From Ruminococcaceae bacterium UBA1730 (GTDB lineage Bacteria > Bacillota > Clostridia > Oscillospirales > Acutalibacteraceae), in assembly GCA_002315935.1 (NCBI GenBank), contig DCII01000027.1, forward strand, positions 1 to 49,265: a DNA stretch of 49,265 bases. The letters are read 5' to 3'. The position numbers and the translations under genes are program-made. Positions 16,582 to 26,134 of this stretch are shown piece after piece. The first letter of the stretch is position 1. Each line of letters opens with the position of its first letter. The notes beneath the pieces are model-generated. The model searched no databases and was not told where the DNA came from. It worked only from the letters and a program-made list of their open reading frames with translations.

Positions 16582-17577
16582 ATGAAAAAAGAAGAAATCT
16601 ATACTCTCCCATCACTTGTAGTTAAATATCTTAATTATCTTTCTGCCATAAAAAACAAATCCGAGTTGACTATTCTTGAGTACGCTTCTGACTTAAGATT
16701 ATTTTTAAGATTTCTGATGGTCAGTCACAGGTTAGTGGATAGCAAAACCAAATTTGAAACGATAGATGTTTCCGGAATTCCCGAAAGTCTTATTCTTAAC
16801 GCAACCCTTAATGATGCTTACGCATTTTTAACATATTGCCGCAACAACCGAAATAATGATTCAAATGCAAGAGCAAGAAAAGCCGTTTCAATCAAAAGGT
16901 TTTACAGATACCTTGAGGTAAACGGCATAATCGAAAAAAATGTTATGGCATTCATTGAATCCCCGAAAACAAAGCGTGGATTACCGAAATATCTAACCCT
17001 TGAGCAGAGCAAGGCTTTGCTTCGTTCTGTTGACGGAAAAAACAAGGAAAGAGATTTCTGCATTTTAACCTTATTTCTGAACTGCGGAATGCGTCTTTCT
17101 GAGCTTGTCAGTATTAACATTTCCGATATAAGAGACAATGGAACGCTCGTTGTTACCGGTAAAGGAAACAAAGAAAGAACAATTTATCTTAATAATTCCT
17201 GCCTTGAAGCTATCAAAAAATACATGGCCGTCAGACCGAAGGATAAGGTTATTGACCGTGATGCTTTGTTCTTAAGCAGCAGAAAAATAAGAATCAGCAA
17301 AGAGATGGTCCAGAAAACTGTTAAAAAGTTTCTTGAAAAAGCCGGAATGCAGGATGACGGTTTTTCAACTCATAAATTGAGACATACAGCCGCAACACTT
17401 ATGTATCAATACGGTAATGTTGACCCGCTGCAATTGAAGGAAATTCTCGGACATGAAAATCTTTCAACAACAGAAATTTATACTCACATTAGTAATGAGC
17501 AACTGAAGAATGCCGTTGACTCAAATCCTTTAAATGATTTAAAAATAAAGCCCGATTCAGAGAGCAAAAAATCTTGA
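16582..17577 (+). CDS. tyrosine recombinase, XerC/XerD-like
   Basis: Site-specific recombinase of 331 residues. An N-terminal SAM-like core-binding domain (about 10-120) is followed by the catalytic domain. The full active-site set is present: Arg171 (CGMRLSEL), Lys194 (TGKGNKE), His264 and Arg267 (THKLRH), His291 (GHENL) and Tyr300 (TEIYTHIS). Size and motifs fit the Xer proteins that resolve chromosome dimers; XerC and XerD cannot be separated by eye. The next gene, spoIIM, is convergent and overlaps it by 21 bases. In Bacillus spoIIM also lies beside the Xer gene ripX. No integrase-type neighbours or att repeats are seen, which argues against a mobile element. Confidence 0.88.
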   Translation: MKKEEIYTLPSLVVKYLNYLSAIKNKSELTILEYASDLRLFLRFLMVSHRLVDSKTKFETIDVSGIPESLILNATLNDAYAFLTYCRNNRNNDSNARARKAVSIKRFYRYLEVNGIIEKNVMAFIESPKTKRGLPKYLTLEQSKALLRSVDGKNKERDFCILTLFLNCGMRLSELVSINISDIRDNGTLVVTGKGNKERTIYLNNSCLEAIKKYMAVRPKDKVIDRDALFLSSRKIRISKEMVQKTVKKFLEKAGMQDDGFSTHKLRHTAATLMYQYGNVDPLQLKEILGHENLSTTEIYTHISNEQLKNAVDSNPLNDLKIKPDSESKKS

Positions 17578-18168
17578 AAATAACATTGCGAAAAGTGAAT
17601 CAATAACCGACGAAAAAACCGCAATTATCATGCATATAAGCTGTCTGAAAACAAAAAGCTTTGTTTCGGCATTTTCATATTGTCCCCTGCCCCTTATCGC
17701 TTTTGCAAACGCATTATATGAATATGCAGAGCTGATTTTACAGCTCATCATCAAGGAATAAACAGAAATAACTATTGACGGAAAGAATGTCAATGCTGCA
17801 TATCCGATTCCCGAAAATCCGTATTCCGAATAAAGAAATCCGCATATTGCTCCCGTTCCCATTCCCCGGACAAACAAAAGGCAATAAATCATCGGCGAAC
17901 CTATCAATGAAAAGCCGAGAAAAAAGCTGACAGCAATAAAAATAACATTAACCAATACTGATTTCAGAAATTGTTCGGAAAATCCGATGCTTTTTCTGAA
18001 ATTCAGATACTGAATTGCTATATCTTTTATTGTTTCGGCTTTTCCCGATGAATAAGCTCCGATTATTATTCCCGAGATGAACAATAGTAAAAATAAAATA
18101 TCATCCGATTCTCTTATCAGTCCTTTTATTTTCTTGCCGTTATAAACCTTATATTTTAACTTGCTCAT
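17557..18168 (-). CDS. spoIIM: stage II sporulation protein M
   Basis: A 203-residue membrane protein with about five hydrophobic helices, starting near residue 25 (ILFLLLFISGIIIGAY). It has the central glycine-rich RGMGTGAICGFLYSEYG segment typical of the SpoIIM/DUF95 family. SpoIIM works with SpoIID and SpoIIP in septal peptidoglycan degradation during engulfment, at the mother-cell membrane. Gene context (Xer recombinase next door, sporulation genes nearby) supports the call. GGAGGT lies 6 bases before the ATG. The last 21 bases overlap the end of the convergent recombinase gene. Confidence 0.82.
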   Translation of the reverse strand: MSKLKYKVYNGKKIKGLIRESDDILFLLLFISGIIIGAYSSGKAETIKDIAIQYLNFRKSIGFSEQFLKSVLVNVIFIAVSFFLGFSLIGSPMIYCLLFVRGMGTGAICGFLYSEYGFSGIGYAALTFFPSIVISVYSLMMSCKISSAYSYNAFAKAIRGRGQYENAETKLFVFRQLICMIIAVFSSVIDSLFAMLFSRFFAL

Positions 18169-18224
18169 TTTTTACCTCCGCTATATCATTGGTAAATTAT
18201 ATGAGCAAGTCCTTTTTTTATTAC

Positions 18225-18256
18225 AAAAAGCAGGCACAGAAAGCTCTGCACCTGCT
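18225..18256 (-). terminator. intrinsic terminator of pcrA
   Basis: Read on the minus strand, AGCAGGTGCAGA (18245-18256) pairs with TCTGTGCCTGCT (18229-18240) through two wobble pairs with a 4-base loop, then a T-run. It lies just after the pcrA stop codon. Confidence 0.9.
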
Positions 18257-18261
18257 CGAAA

Positions 18262-20664
18262 TTATTTCTTTTCTATCTTGGCATAGTTTGCCATTATCTT
18301 CTTTGTTCCTGCACTTACGAATGCAATTTCAAGAAGAGTATCATTGCCCATCGCCTTAGAGCTTAAAACTACGCCTTCACCGTATGCCTTATGAACAACT
18401 GTATCGCCGATATTGAATACGGTTGAGTTTTTAGCAGGTGGAGTAAATGAAGAGGTTGAAAATCCTCTTGAAGCCTGCGAAGCGGTCTTGGTCGGCGTAT
18501 CGGTATATGTTCGTGAAGAAAAGCCTTCGTTTCTCGAAAAAGATGACTGATTACCGAAGCCGTATGAACCTCTGCTATCGGAAACACCCGTCTTTTTTAT
18601 CAGCTTCTCAGGAATTTCATTAATGAATCTTGAAGGCTGATTAAACTTTGTTGAGCCGAAAAGCATCCTTGTTTTTGCCTTGGTGAGATATAATTGCTTC
18701 TTTGCTCTTGTAATTCCGACATATGCCAGACGGCGTTCTTCTTCAATATCGCCTTCCATGGTTGCCATTTCCGAGGGAAAGATGGTTTCCTCCATTCCTG
18801 CGAGAAAAACAACAGGAAATTCAAGTCCCTTTGCCGAATGAATCGTCATCATAACAACGGTATCAACATCGGTATTATAATTATCAATATCCGTCATTAA
18901 GGCAACCTCCTGAAGAAAATCGTTGAAGGTTGCTCCCTCGTTTTCCTGAGAAAATCTGAGAATATTATTTGAAAGCTCTTCAAGGTTGGCTTTTCTATCC
19001 TGCATGGTTTCGGGTTCAAGAGCAAGAGAAGCCGAATAACCTGTACTTATGAGCAACTCTTTAAATAAAATCGCCATATCCGTTGTTTCCGCTCCGTCAA
19101 TGAATCCCTGCATCATTTCAGCAAAATCCATCATCTTTCTTGCACTTCTGCTCAATGACGGGAACTGATCTGCTGTTTTAAGAACATCAAAAATTCCTAT
19201 CCCAAGACCCTGCGAAATCTCCTTTGCCTTTTCGAAAGAGGTGTCGCCTATTCCCCTCTTCGGCTCATTGATTATTCTTTGAAGTCTGACAACATCATTG
19301 GGGTTGACGATAACGCTCAAATAGGCAAGAGCATCTTTTATTTCCTTACGGTCATAGAATTTATGTCCGCCGATAATTCTGTATGGAATTCCGTTTCGGA
19401 CAAAAGACTGTTCAACAAGGTTTGACTGCGAATTCATGCGATAAAGAACCGCATAATCGCTGTATTTTCTTCCTTTTCTTATTCCGTCAAGCACTTCGTT
19501 TGCAATGAAAATTCCTTCATCACGGTCGCTTTCGGATGTGTTGAGAATTATCTGCTCCCCTGCACCGTTATCAGTCCAGAGCCTTTTGCCTTTACGGTTT
19601 CTGTTGTTTGAAATAACATTATTGGCGGCATCCAAAATAGTCTGGGTTGAGCGGTAATTCTGCTCAAGACGAATCGCCTTTGCTCTTGAATACTGTTCCT
19701 CAAAGCTCAGAATGTTTTCGATTGTTGCACCCCTGAACTTATAAATACTCTGGTCATCATCGCCGACAACGCAAATGTTTTTATATCCGCCCGCAAGAAG
19801 TGCAGTCAGAAGATACTGTGCATGGTTGGTATCCTGATATTCATCAACCATTATGTATTTGAATTTATGCTGATAATAGTCACAAATGTCTTCGTTATCC
19901 TGAAGCATTTTAACTGCATTAACTATAATATCATCAAAATCCATCGCATCAGCCGCTTTAAGTTGAGACTGATAAGAACCATAAACAGTGCCTATATTTC
20001 TCCTGAGAACATCATTCTGATAAGTTTGAATATATTCCGCCGGAGAAATAAGTTGGTCTTTTGCGTTGCTTATTTCAAAAAGAACCGTTTTAGGTGCAAG
20101 AATCTTATCGCTGAAGCCATTCTGCTTGATGCAGTCCTTGATAACACGCTTACTGTCGTCTGTATCATAAATGGTAAAATTGGATGAATAGCCTATTCTA
20201 TCAGCAAACTTGCGAAGCATTCTTACACACGCAGAATGAAAGGTGCTTGCCCATATGTCTCTCGCAGATTCGCCGAGCATTCTTTCAAGCCTTTCTTTAA
20301 GCTCCCCTGCCGCTTTATTGGTGAAGGTTATGGCAAGAATTTCCCAAGGCTTTGCGGCATCAACGCTCATAAGATGTTCAACATCGAATAAATCAATGGA
20401 TTTATCATTAAGTGCCGCCTTCATAAGAGCTATGTCGCTTTCCTTCGGCTCATATCTGCATTCATCGCTGTAATATGCTTTTCCGTATTTAACTATATTG
20501 GCTATTCGGTTAACAAGAACAGTCGTCTTGCCGCTTCCTGCCCCTGCAAGCACCAAAAGCGGTCCCTCTGTTGAGAGAACCGCTTCTTTCTGCATATTGT
20601 TAAGAGATGAAAAATCTCTTTCAATGAGCTGTTTGCGAAGTGATAAAAATTCGTTTGAAATCAT
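18262..20664 (-). CDS. pcrA: ATP-dependent DNA helicase PcrA (UvrD/Rep family)
   Basis: Superfamily 1 helicase used in repair and in removing obstacles to replication forks. N-terminal Q-motif LNNMQKEAVL and Walker A GAGSGKTTVL are near residues 21-50. DEYQDTNHAQY is the Walker B region and GDDDQSIYKFRGA is motif III. LEQNYRST is motif IV, and VMMTIHSAKGLEF and RRLAYVGITRAK are motifs V and VI. A C-terminal Tudor-like domain (VVHKAYGEGVVLS, about 750-800) is typical of PcrA. Two in-frame ATG codons exist: the first (20670) directly abuts GAGG, the second (20664) has 6 bases of spacing and is preferred. pfkA lies immediately upstream. Confidence 0.95.
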   Translation of the reverse strand: MISNEFLSLRKQLIERDFSSLNNMQKEAVLSTEGPLLVLAGAGSGKTTVLVNRIANIVKYGKAYYSDECRYEPKESDIALMKAALNDKSIDLFDVEHLMSVDAAKPWEILAITFTNKAAGELKERLERMLGESARDIWASTFHSACVRMLRKFADRIGYSSNFTIYDTDDSKRVIKDCIKQNGFSDKILAPKTVLFEISNAKDQLISPAEYIQTYQNDVLRRNIGTVYGSYQSQLKAADAMDFDDIIVNAVKMLQDNEDICDYYQHKFKYIMVDEYQDTNHAQYLLTALLAGGYKNICVVGDDDQSIYKFRGATIENILSFEEQYSRAKAIRLEQNYRSTQTILDAANNVISNNRNRKGKRLWTDNGAGEQIILNTSESDRDEGIFIANEVLDGIRKGRKYSDYAVLYRMNSQSNLVEQSFVRNGIPYRIIGGHKFYDRKEIKDALAYLSVIVNPNDVVRLQRIINEPKRGIGDTSFEKAKEISQGLGIGIFDVLKTADQFPSLSRSARKMMDFAEMMQGFIDGAETTDMAILFKELLISTGYSASLALEPETMQDRKANLEELSNNILRFSQENEGATFNDFLQEVALMTDIDNYNTDVDTVVMMTIHSAKGLEFPVVFLAGMEETIFPSEMATMEGDIEEERRLAYVGITRAKKQLYLTKAKTRMLFGSTKFNQPSRFINEIPEKLIKKTGVSDSRGSYGFGNQSSFSRNEGFSSRTYTDTPTKTASQASRGFSTSSFTPPAKNSTVFNIGDTVVHKAYGEGVVLSSKAMGNDTLLEIAFVSAGTKKIMANYAKIEKK

Positions 20665-20672
20665 ATTCATCC

Positions 20673-21635
20673 TCAGATCGAAATTTCATGAGCAATCTTA
20701 TAAAGCTCATCGTTAACGGGCTTCTTCATGCTGAGAGCTTCATAAATATCGTAATCAATAATCTTGTCATTCTTCATAACAACAACCCTGTTGCCGATTC
20801 CCTGCATGAGAAGCTGAACGGCGTGATAGCCCATCTGACTTGCCATAACTCTGTCTCTTACAGTCGGCGAACCGCCTCTCTGAACATGGCCGAGAATAAC
20901 AGCTCTTGATTCAACGCCGCATTCCTGCTCAATCTTTCTTGCAAGAGCTTCAACTCCGCCGATGCCCTCAGCGACCATAACTATAAAATGCTTCTTATCT
21001 GTTTTCTGAGTTCTGCGAATTCTTTCGATAACGTGCTTTTCAATATCAGACTGAATTTCGGGAATTACTATTGCCGTTGCACCGACAGCAATGCCGGAAT
21101 TCAGAGTAAGGTCACCGCACTTATTTCCCATAACCTCAACAACGACACAACGGCTATGGGATTCAACGGTATCTCTGACTCGGTCAACCATCTGCATAAC
21201 CGTATTAAGGCAGGTGTCATAACCGATTGTATAATCAGTGCTGACTATATCATTGTCAATTGTTCCGGGGATACCGATACAGGGAATGCCACGAAGTGAA
21301 AGGTCACGAGCACCTCTGAATGAGCCATCACCGCCGATAACAACCATTCCCTCAATGCCGTATTTTTTGCAGGTTTCAATAGCCTTCTGCATACCGCTTT
21401 CATCCTTGAATGCAAGACATCTTGCAGAATGAAGCATTGTTCCGCCTCTGTGGATAATATCTGAAACACTTCTGATGTTAAGTTCACGAAGGTCATCATC
21501 AATAAGTCCCTGATAACCTCTGTTTATTCCATAAACCTTCATTCCGTTTTCGCAAGCTGTTCTTACAACGGCACGGACTGCCGCATTCATTCCGGGAGCA
21601 TCTCCGCCGCTTGTTAATACACCGATTGTCTTCAT
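20673..21635 (-). CDS. pfkA: ATP-dependent 6-phosphofructokinase
   Basis: Glycolytic enzyme that phosphorylates fructose 6-phosphate. It is a 320-residue protein of the bacterial tetrameric PfkA type. LTSGGDAPGMNAAVRA opens the protein. The ATP loop GGDGSFRGA at about 102-110 has Gly after GGD, indicating ATP rather than pyrophosphate as donor. The catalytic PGTIDNDI motif is near 124-131. The R-containing MGNKCGDLTLNSGIA segment and the FIVMVAEG strand are present. GGAGTG precedes the ATG and a strong promoter lies upstream. pcrA begins right after the stop. dnaE lies upstream on the same strand, as in the classical dnaE-pfkA order. Confidence 0.96.
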   Translation of the reverse strand: MKTIGVLTSGGDAPGMNAAVRAVVRTACENGMKVYGINRGYQGLIDDDLRELNIRSVSDIIHRGGTMLHSARCLAFKDESGMQKAIETCKKYGIEGMVVIGGDGSFRGARDLSLRGIPCIGIPGTIDNDIVSTDYTIGYDTCLNTVMQMVDRVRDTVESHSRCVVVEVMGNKCGDLTLNSGIAVGATAIVIPEIQSDIEKHVIERIRRTQKTDKKHFIVMVAEGIGGVEALARKIEQECGVESRAVILGHVQRGGSPTVRDRVMASQMGYHAVQLLMQGIGNRVVVMKNDKIIDYDIYEALSMKKPVNDELYKIAHEISI

Positions 21636-21665
21636 TTTTTACACTCCTAAAAAAAGTTCCATAAC

Positions 21666-21694
21666 ATAATACACTTTTTATTTTATAATGTCAA
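21666..21694 (-). promoter_or_regulatory. promoter of pfkA-pcrA
   Basis: On the minus strand TTGACA (21689-21694), 17 bases, TATTAT (21666-21671). It sits between the dnaE stop and the pfkA start. Confidence 0.82.
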
Positions 21695-21720
21695 CAAATA
21701 AAGCCTTTTTTGACAAGTTT

Positions 21721-24700
21721 TTAACAATTAAAAATTACATTTGATTCTCCGAGAAGCTTTTTTAGCTCTCTGAGAAGAACATTATTGACATCAATTCCCA
21801 TTCCGAGAGGATTTTTCTTATATTCTTTTGTATCATCAAAGTAATAAAACAGAGGAATATTTCCGTCAAACACGGCAAGAAGCCTTCTGCAATATTCAAT
21901 CTGCGGAGAAGAAGCCGTATCGAAACGAAGAAAAAGTCCCTTTATCCTTTTCTTTTCCTGCTTCGGAGCAGATAAATTATCTGATATTTCATTTTCGGAG
22001 GGACAAGGTAAAATCGTTTCGCAAACTAATTTCGTATCTTCATCCTCTCTCATGCTGACTCTGCCTGAAATGAGAACAATATTTCCTTCGCTGAACAATG
22101 ACGGATGCTCTGCAAGAGCTTTCGGAAAAACTATTATTTCCATGCTTCCCGTATTATCCTCTGCGGTAACAAAAGCCATTGTGGTATCGCTTTTGGTTAT
22201 CTTCTTTTTGATTGAACTTATCAAAACAAGAATTCTTATTCTGTCATTATCTTTATATTTGCCGTTGTCTTCATCAATTATATCATTGATGACTGCACAT
22301 TTCAGTTTTTCAGAAAGTAGCTCATATTTTTTCATCGGATGACCCGAAAGATATATCCCGGAAACTTCTTTTTCATATCTCAGAAGCAATTCATCGGAAT
22401 ATTCTTCCGTTTCTGGATAAACATAGTCTTCATTTATTTCCTCTTCGGAATCATCCGCTCCGAGGTCAAAGAATCCTATCTGACCGTCAACATTCCTTCT
22501 TCTGATATTATCAAGCTCTTCAATAATCGAATCCATAACGGAGAGCATCTGCTTTCGGTTAGCTCCCAATCCGTCAAATGCTCCGCATTTAATAAGGCTT
22601 TCAACAGCTCTTCTGTTAAGCTCCTTGCCCTGCATACGCTTGCAGAATTCATAGAAATCCCTGAAATTTCCGTTTTTTCGGCGTTCTTCAATAATCCTGT
22701 TAATGAAGCTTCTGCCGAGATTTTTAACAGCAAGCAGACTATAATGAATGTTTCCGCCTGAAGCGGTGAATGAACCGTTGCTGAGGTTGATATGCGGAGG
22801 AAGCAGCTTTATGCCGATTCTTGAGCATTCGTTAATATACTGAACGATTTTACCTGTATTATCAAGAAAGCTCGTCATAATTGAAGCCATAAATTCGCAT
22901 GGATAATGGCATTTAAGCCAAGCAGTTCTATAAGCAACGAAGGCATAGGCAGCGGCGTGTGCTTTGTTGAAGGCATAAGAAGCAAACGACATCATTTCAT
23001 CAAAGATTTCATTTGCAATATTCTCAGGCACTCCCCTTCTGACCGCACCCTCACAGATAATATTGCCGTTTCCATCAACCGTGCCGTGAACAAAATTTTC
23101 TCTTTCCTTCAGCATAACATCATGCTTCTTTTTGCTCATCGCACGGCGGACAATATCGGCTCTTCCATAGGAATAGCCTGCAAGCTCACGGCAAATCTGC
23201 ATGACCTGCTCCTGATAAACAATGCATCCGTAAGTTACATCAAGAACATTCTTAAGCTCCGGAATTTTATAAGTCACATCCTGCGGATTATGTCTGTTAT
23301 GGATATAAGTCGGAATTGAATCCATGGGACCGGGTCTGTAAAGCGAAATAACCGCAATCATATCTTCTATTGATTCCGGCTTCAACTGCGTTAAAACGCT
23401 TCTCATACCTGCGGATTCGAACTGAAAAACACCCTCGCTCTGACCCGAACAAAGCATCTCAAAAACCTTTTTATCCTGCATATCAATCTTTTCAATATCA
23501 AATTCAGGATTTTTAGCTTTAATCATTTTTTCGGCTTCGCTGATAACCGTAAGAGTCCTTAAGCCGAGAAAATCCATCTTGAGAAGTCCAAGCTCTTCAA
23601 GAGTTGTCATGGTATACTGCGTTACTATCGCTTCATCATTTTTCGCAAGAGGAACATAAGATTCAACTGTATCATGAGTAATAACAACTCCGGCGGCATG
23701 AGTTGAAGCGTGGCGTGGCATACCCTCAATTTTTCGAGCCATATCAATAAGCTCTTTAGCCTCACCGCTCGAATCATAGAGAGCTTTGAATTCCGCAGAA
23801 CGCTTGAGAGCCTTATCAAGGGTAATATTAAGCTCATTCGGAATTAACTTCGCTATTGTATCAACTGTATTATATGAAATTGCAAACACTCTTCCGACAT
23901 CCCTGACAGCCTGCTTCGCCGCCATGGTTCCGAAGGTTACAATCTGTGCAACATGGTCTGCACCGTATTTTCGGATAACATAATCAATTACTTCGCTTCT
24001 TCTTTCGAAGCAGAAATCAACATCGAAATCGGGCATACTGACTCTTTCGGGATTCAGAAATCTTTCGAAGAGAAGGTTATATTTCATCGGGTCAATACCC
24101 GTTATGCCGATGCAATAGGCACATATGCTCGCCGCACCGGAGCCTCTGCCTGGACCAACGGGAATTCCCATTTCCTTTGCTTCTCTTATGAAGTCATGAA
24201 CAATAAGATAATAGTCTGTATATCCCATTTTGGAAATAACAGACAGCTCATATTCAAGACGCTTAACATATTCTTCGGGAGGATTCTCGCCGTATCTTTC
24301 TTTCAATCCTTTCCGGCACAGCATTTCAAACCAGTCATAATGGTCCCATCCTTCGGGAACATCAAAATGAGGAAGCTTTGTTTTACCGAATTCAAATTCA
24401 ACATTGCATCTGTCGGCAATTATTTGTGTATTCGTAACAGCTTCCGGACAAAGAGGAAAGGCGGAAAGCATTTCATCCTCGCTCTTTAAATAGAATTCCT
24501 CTGTTCCGAATTCAAGACCCGTTTCTTCGCCTATTGTATGGTTAGTCTGAATGCAGATTAGCACCTGCTGCATTCTGCTATCGTCTTTGTTAATGTAATG
24601 AGCATCGTTTGTTGCAACAAGCGGAATGCCAGTTTCTTTTGAAAGCTTTATAAGGTCGGAATTAATTCTTAACTGTTCATCAAGATTATGATTCTGAATT

Positions 24701-25218
24701 TCAAGAAAATAATTATCCTCGCCGAAAACACTCTGATACCAAAGAGCTGTTTTCTTTGCACCTTCATAGTCACCCGCAGAAAGATTTCTTGCGACCTCAC
24801 CTGCAAGGCACGCAGAAAGAGCGATAATACCCTCGTGATATTTTTCAAGAATGTCCTTATCAACTCTCGGTTTTGTATAAAATCCGTTTACCCAACCCTC
24901 GGAAACAAGCTTTATAAGATTTTTATATCCATCATTATTCTTGCAAAGAAGGATAAGATGGTATCTTTCGCTGTCAATGCCGTGAACCTTGTCAAATCTT
25001 GACCTCGGAGCAACATAGACCTCGCAACCGATAATCGGCTTGATTCCTCTTGCCTTTGCCGCTTTATAAAAATCAACTGCACCGTACATAACACCATGGT
25101 CCGTTATGGCAGCAGAAGTCTGACCCATGCTCTTGATTTTATCGAGCATAGGTTCAATTCTGCAAGCACCGTCAAGCAGACTGTATTCGCTGTGTACGTG
25201 CAGATGAGTAAATGACAT
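21721..25218 (-). CDS. dnaE: DNA polymerase III alpha subunit DnaE
   Basis: Replicative C-family polymerase, 1165 residues. The N-terminal PHP domain starts with FTHLHVHSEYSLLDGACRI. The palm holds GPGRGSGAAS and the acidic catalytic pair in MPDFDVDFCFERR near residue 400. Next come the DFLGLRTLTVI and VISLYRPGPM segments, a helix-hairpin-helix region, and an OB-fold near 990-1070 (MAFVTAEDNTGSMEIIVFP). The PHP metal ligands at the N-terminus look intact. In Firmicutes that also carry PolC, DnaE extends primers on the lagging strand; polC is not in this window. It starts 1 base after whiA ends, so coupling is likely. Confidence 0.97.
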   Translation of the reverse strand: MSFTHLHVHSEYSLLDGACRIEPMLDKIKSMGQTSAAITDHGVMYGAVDFYKAAKARGIKPIIGCEVYVAPRSRFDKVHGIDSERYHLILLCKNNDGYKNLIKLVSEGWVNGFYTKPRVDKDILEKYHEGIIALSACLAGEVARNLSAGDYEGAKKTALWYQSVFGEDNYFLEIQNHNLDEQLRINSDLIKLSKETGIPLVATNDAHYINKDDSRMQQVLICIQTNHTIGEETGLEFGTEEFYLKSEDEMLSAFPLCPEAVTNTQIIADRCNVEFEFGKTKLPHFDVPEGWDHYDWFEMLCRKGLKERYGENPPEEYVKRLEYELSVISKMGYTDYYLIVHDFIREAKEMGIPVGPGRGSGAASICAYCIGITGIDPMKYNLLFERFLNPERVSMPDFDVDFCFERRSEVIDYVIRKYGADHVAQIVTFGTMAAKQAVRDVGRVFAISYNTVDTIAKLIPNELNITLDKALKRSAEFKALYDSSGEAKELIDMARKIEGMPRHASTHAAGVVITHDTVESYVPLAKNDEAIVTQYTMTTLEELGLLKMDFLGLRTLTVISEAEKMIKAKNPEFDIEKIDMQDKKVFEMLCSGQSEGVFQFESAGMRSVLTQLKPESIEDMIAVISLYRPGPMDSIPTYIHNRHNPQDVTYKIPELKNVLDVTYGCIVYQEQVMQICRELAGYSYGRADIVRRAMSKKKHDVMLKERENFVHGTVDGNGNIICEGAVRRGVPENIANEIFDEMMSFASYAFNKAHAAAYAFVAYRTAWLKCHYPCEFMASIMTSFLDNTGKIVQYINECSRIGIKLLPPHINLSNGSFTASGGNIHYSLLAVKNLGRSFINRIIEERRKNGNFRDFYEFCKRMQGKELNRRAVESLIKCGAFDGLGANRKQMLSVMDSIIEELDNIRRRNVDGQIGFFDLGADDSEEEINEDYVYPETEEYSDELLLRYEKEVSGIYLSGHPMKKYELLSEKLKCAVINDIIDEDNGKYKDNDRIRILVLISSIKKKITKSDTTMAFVTAEDNTGSMEIIVFPKALAEHPSLFSEGNIVLISGRVSMREDEDTKLVCETILPCPSENEISDNLSAPKQEKKRIKGLFLRFDTASSPQIEYCRRLLAVFDGNIPLFYYFDDTKEYKKNPLGMGIDVNNVLLRELKKLLGESNVIFNC

Positions 25219-25219
25219 A

Positions 25220-26122
25220 TTATTCTCCGTCTGATTTTAATTTTTCTGCTAATTTTACTATTCGGTCAAGCCTATGATTAACTCCGGAACGGCTGATAGG
25301 CTCGTCCATCATGTTTCCTAAATCCTTCAGACTTGCCTCGGGATTTTCAAGGCGAAGCCTTGCAATTGACTGAAGATTATCGGGAAGATTCTTTATTCCG
25401 ATTTTCTTTTCGATAAATTCAATGGATTCAAGCTGAATATTTGCAGCTTCAACTGTTTTGCTGATGTTTGACATTTCAAAATTAATGATTCGGTTAACCT
25501 TGTTTTTAACATCCTTTTCTATCTTGACATTCATAAGATAAAGCGAAGCGTCCTGTGCCCCGATAACCGCAAGAATATCTTCAATGCTTTCGCTAATCTT
25601 GAAATAAACAACATGATTTCCTTTGCGAACTATATATTTGGGGAAAAGTTCAATTTCATCAAAGAATTTTATGAGGTCGTTGCTTAACTTCTTATACGGA
25701 ACAACAAATTCAAGATGATAGCCTCTTTCGGGGTCAGTAACCGTTCCGCACGAAAGAAAAACACCCCTCAAGAACGAGGACAGACAGCATTCATTCTGAA
25801 TATTTGCCCGATTAATACGCAACGAGGTTTCTTTTAATGTATGGCCGAATTTCTCAAACACTTTTTCTTTTTCAGCATCCGATTTTATGTATGCGGTATG
25901 CTTTTTTGTTCCTGTTTTGCTGATAACAGGCTCAACTCCGCAATAGTCACGCAGAGCGGAAACATACATATTGAAAACATCTTCATTTTCGGTTGTGATT
26001 GAAAAATTATACTTCGAGAAATGTGCAAAAAGCACAAGCCCGTAGACTTGTGCATGAAGACAGCACGGAGAAAGATCTTCAATCTTTGTCAATTCACTTT
26101 TTATATCTGACGAGAAAGACAA
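25220..26122 (-). CDS. whiA: DNA-binding protein WhiA
   Basis: A 300-residue member of the WhiA family, with an N-terminal degenerate homing-endonuclease fold (CCLHAQVYGLVLF, SSFLRGVFLSCGTVTDP) and a C-terminal helix-turn-helix (ASLKDLGNMM, SRSGVNHRLDRIVKLA). WhiA influences cell division and chromosome segregation in Bacillus and sporulation in Streptomyces. Upstream lies murB (12-base gap) and downstream dnaE (1 base). In many clostridia rapZ and yvcK stand between murB and whiA; here they do not. GGAGG precedes the ATG. Confidence 0.95.
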   Translation of the reverse strand: MSFSSDIKSELTKIEDLSPCCLHAQVYGLVLFAHFSKYNFSITTENEDVFNMYVSALRDYCGVEPVISKTGTKKHTAYIKSDAEKEKVFEKFGHTLKETSLRINRANIQNECCLSSFLRGVFLSCGTVTDPERGYHLEFVVPYKKLSNDLIKFFDEIELFPKYIVRKGNHVVYFKISESIEDILAVIGAQDASLYLMNVKIEKDVKNKVNRIINFEMSNISKTVEAANIQLESIEFIEKKIGIKNLPDNLQSIARLRLENPEASLKDLGNMMDEPISRSGVNHRLDRIVKLAEKLKSDGE

Positions 26123-26134
26123 AATATCCCCTCC

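Noticed and set aside
16582..17577. Recombinase as the integrase of a mobile element
   Set aside because: There is no phage or plasmid gene, no att-like direct repeat, and the neighbours (radA, spoIIM) are chromosomal core genes.
22339..22761. Longer open frames antisense to dnaE, whiA, hprK and other genes
   Set aside because: They lie opposite clear conserved genes, lack ribosome binding sites and show no recognisable domain; they arise from codon bias.
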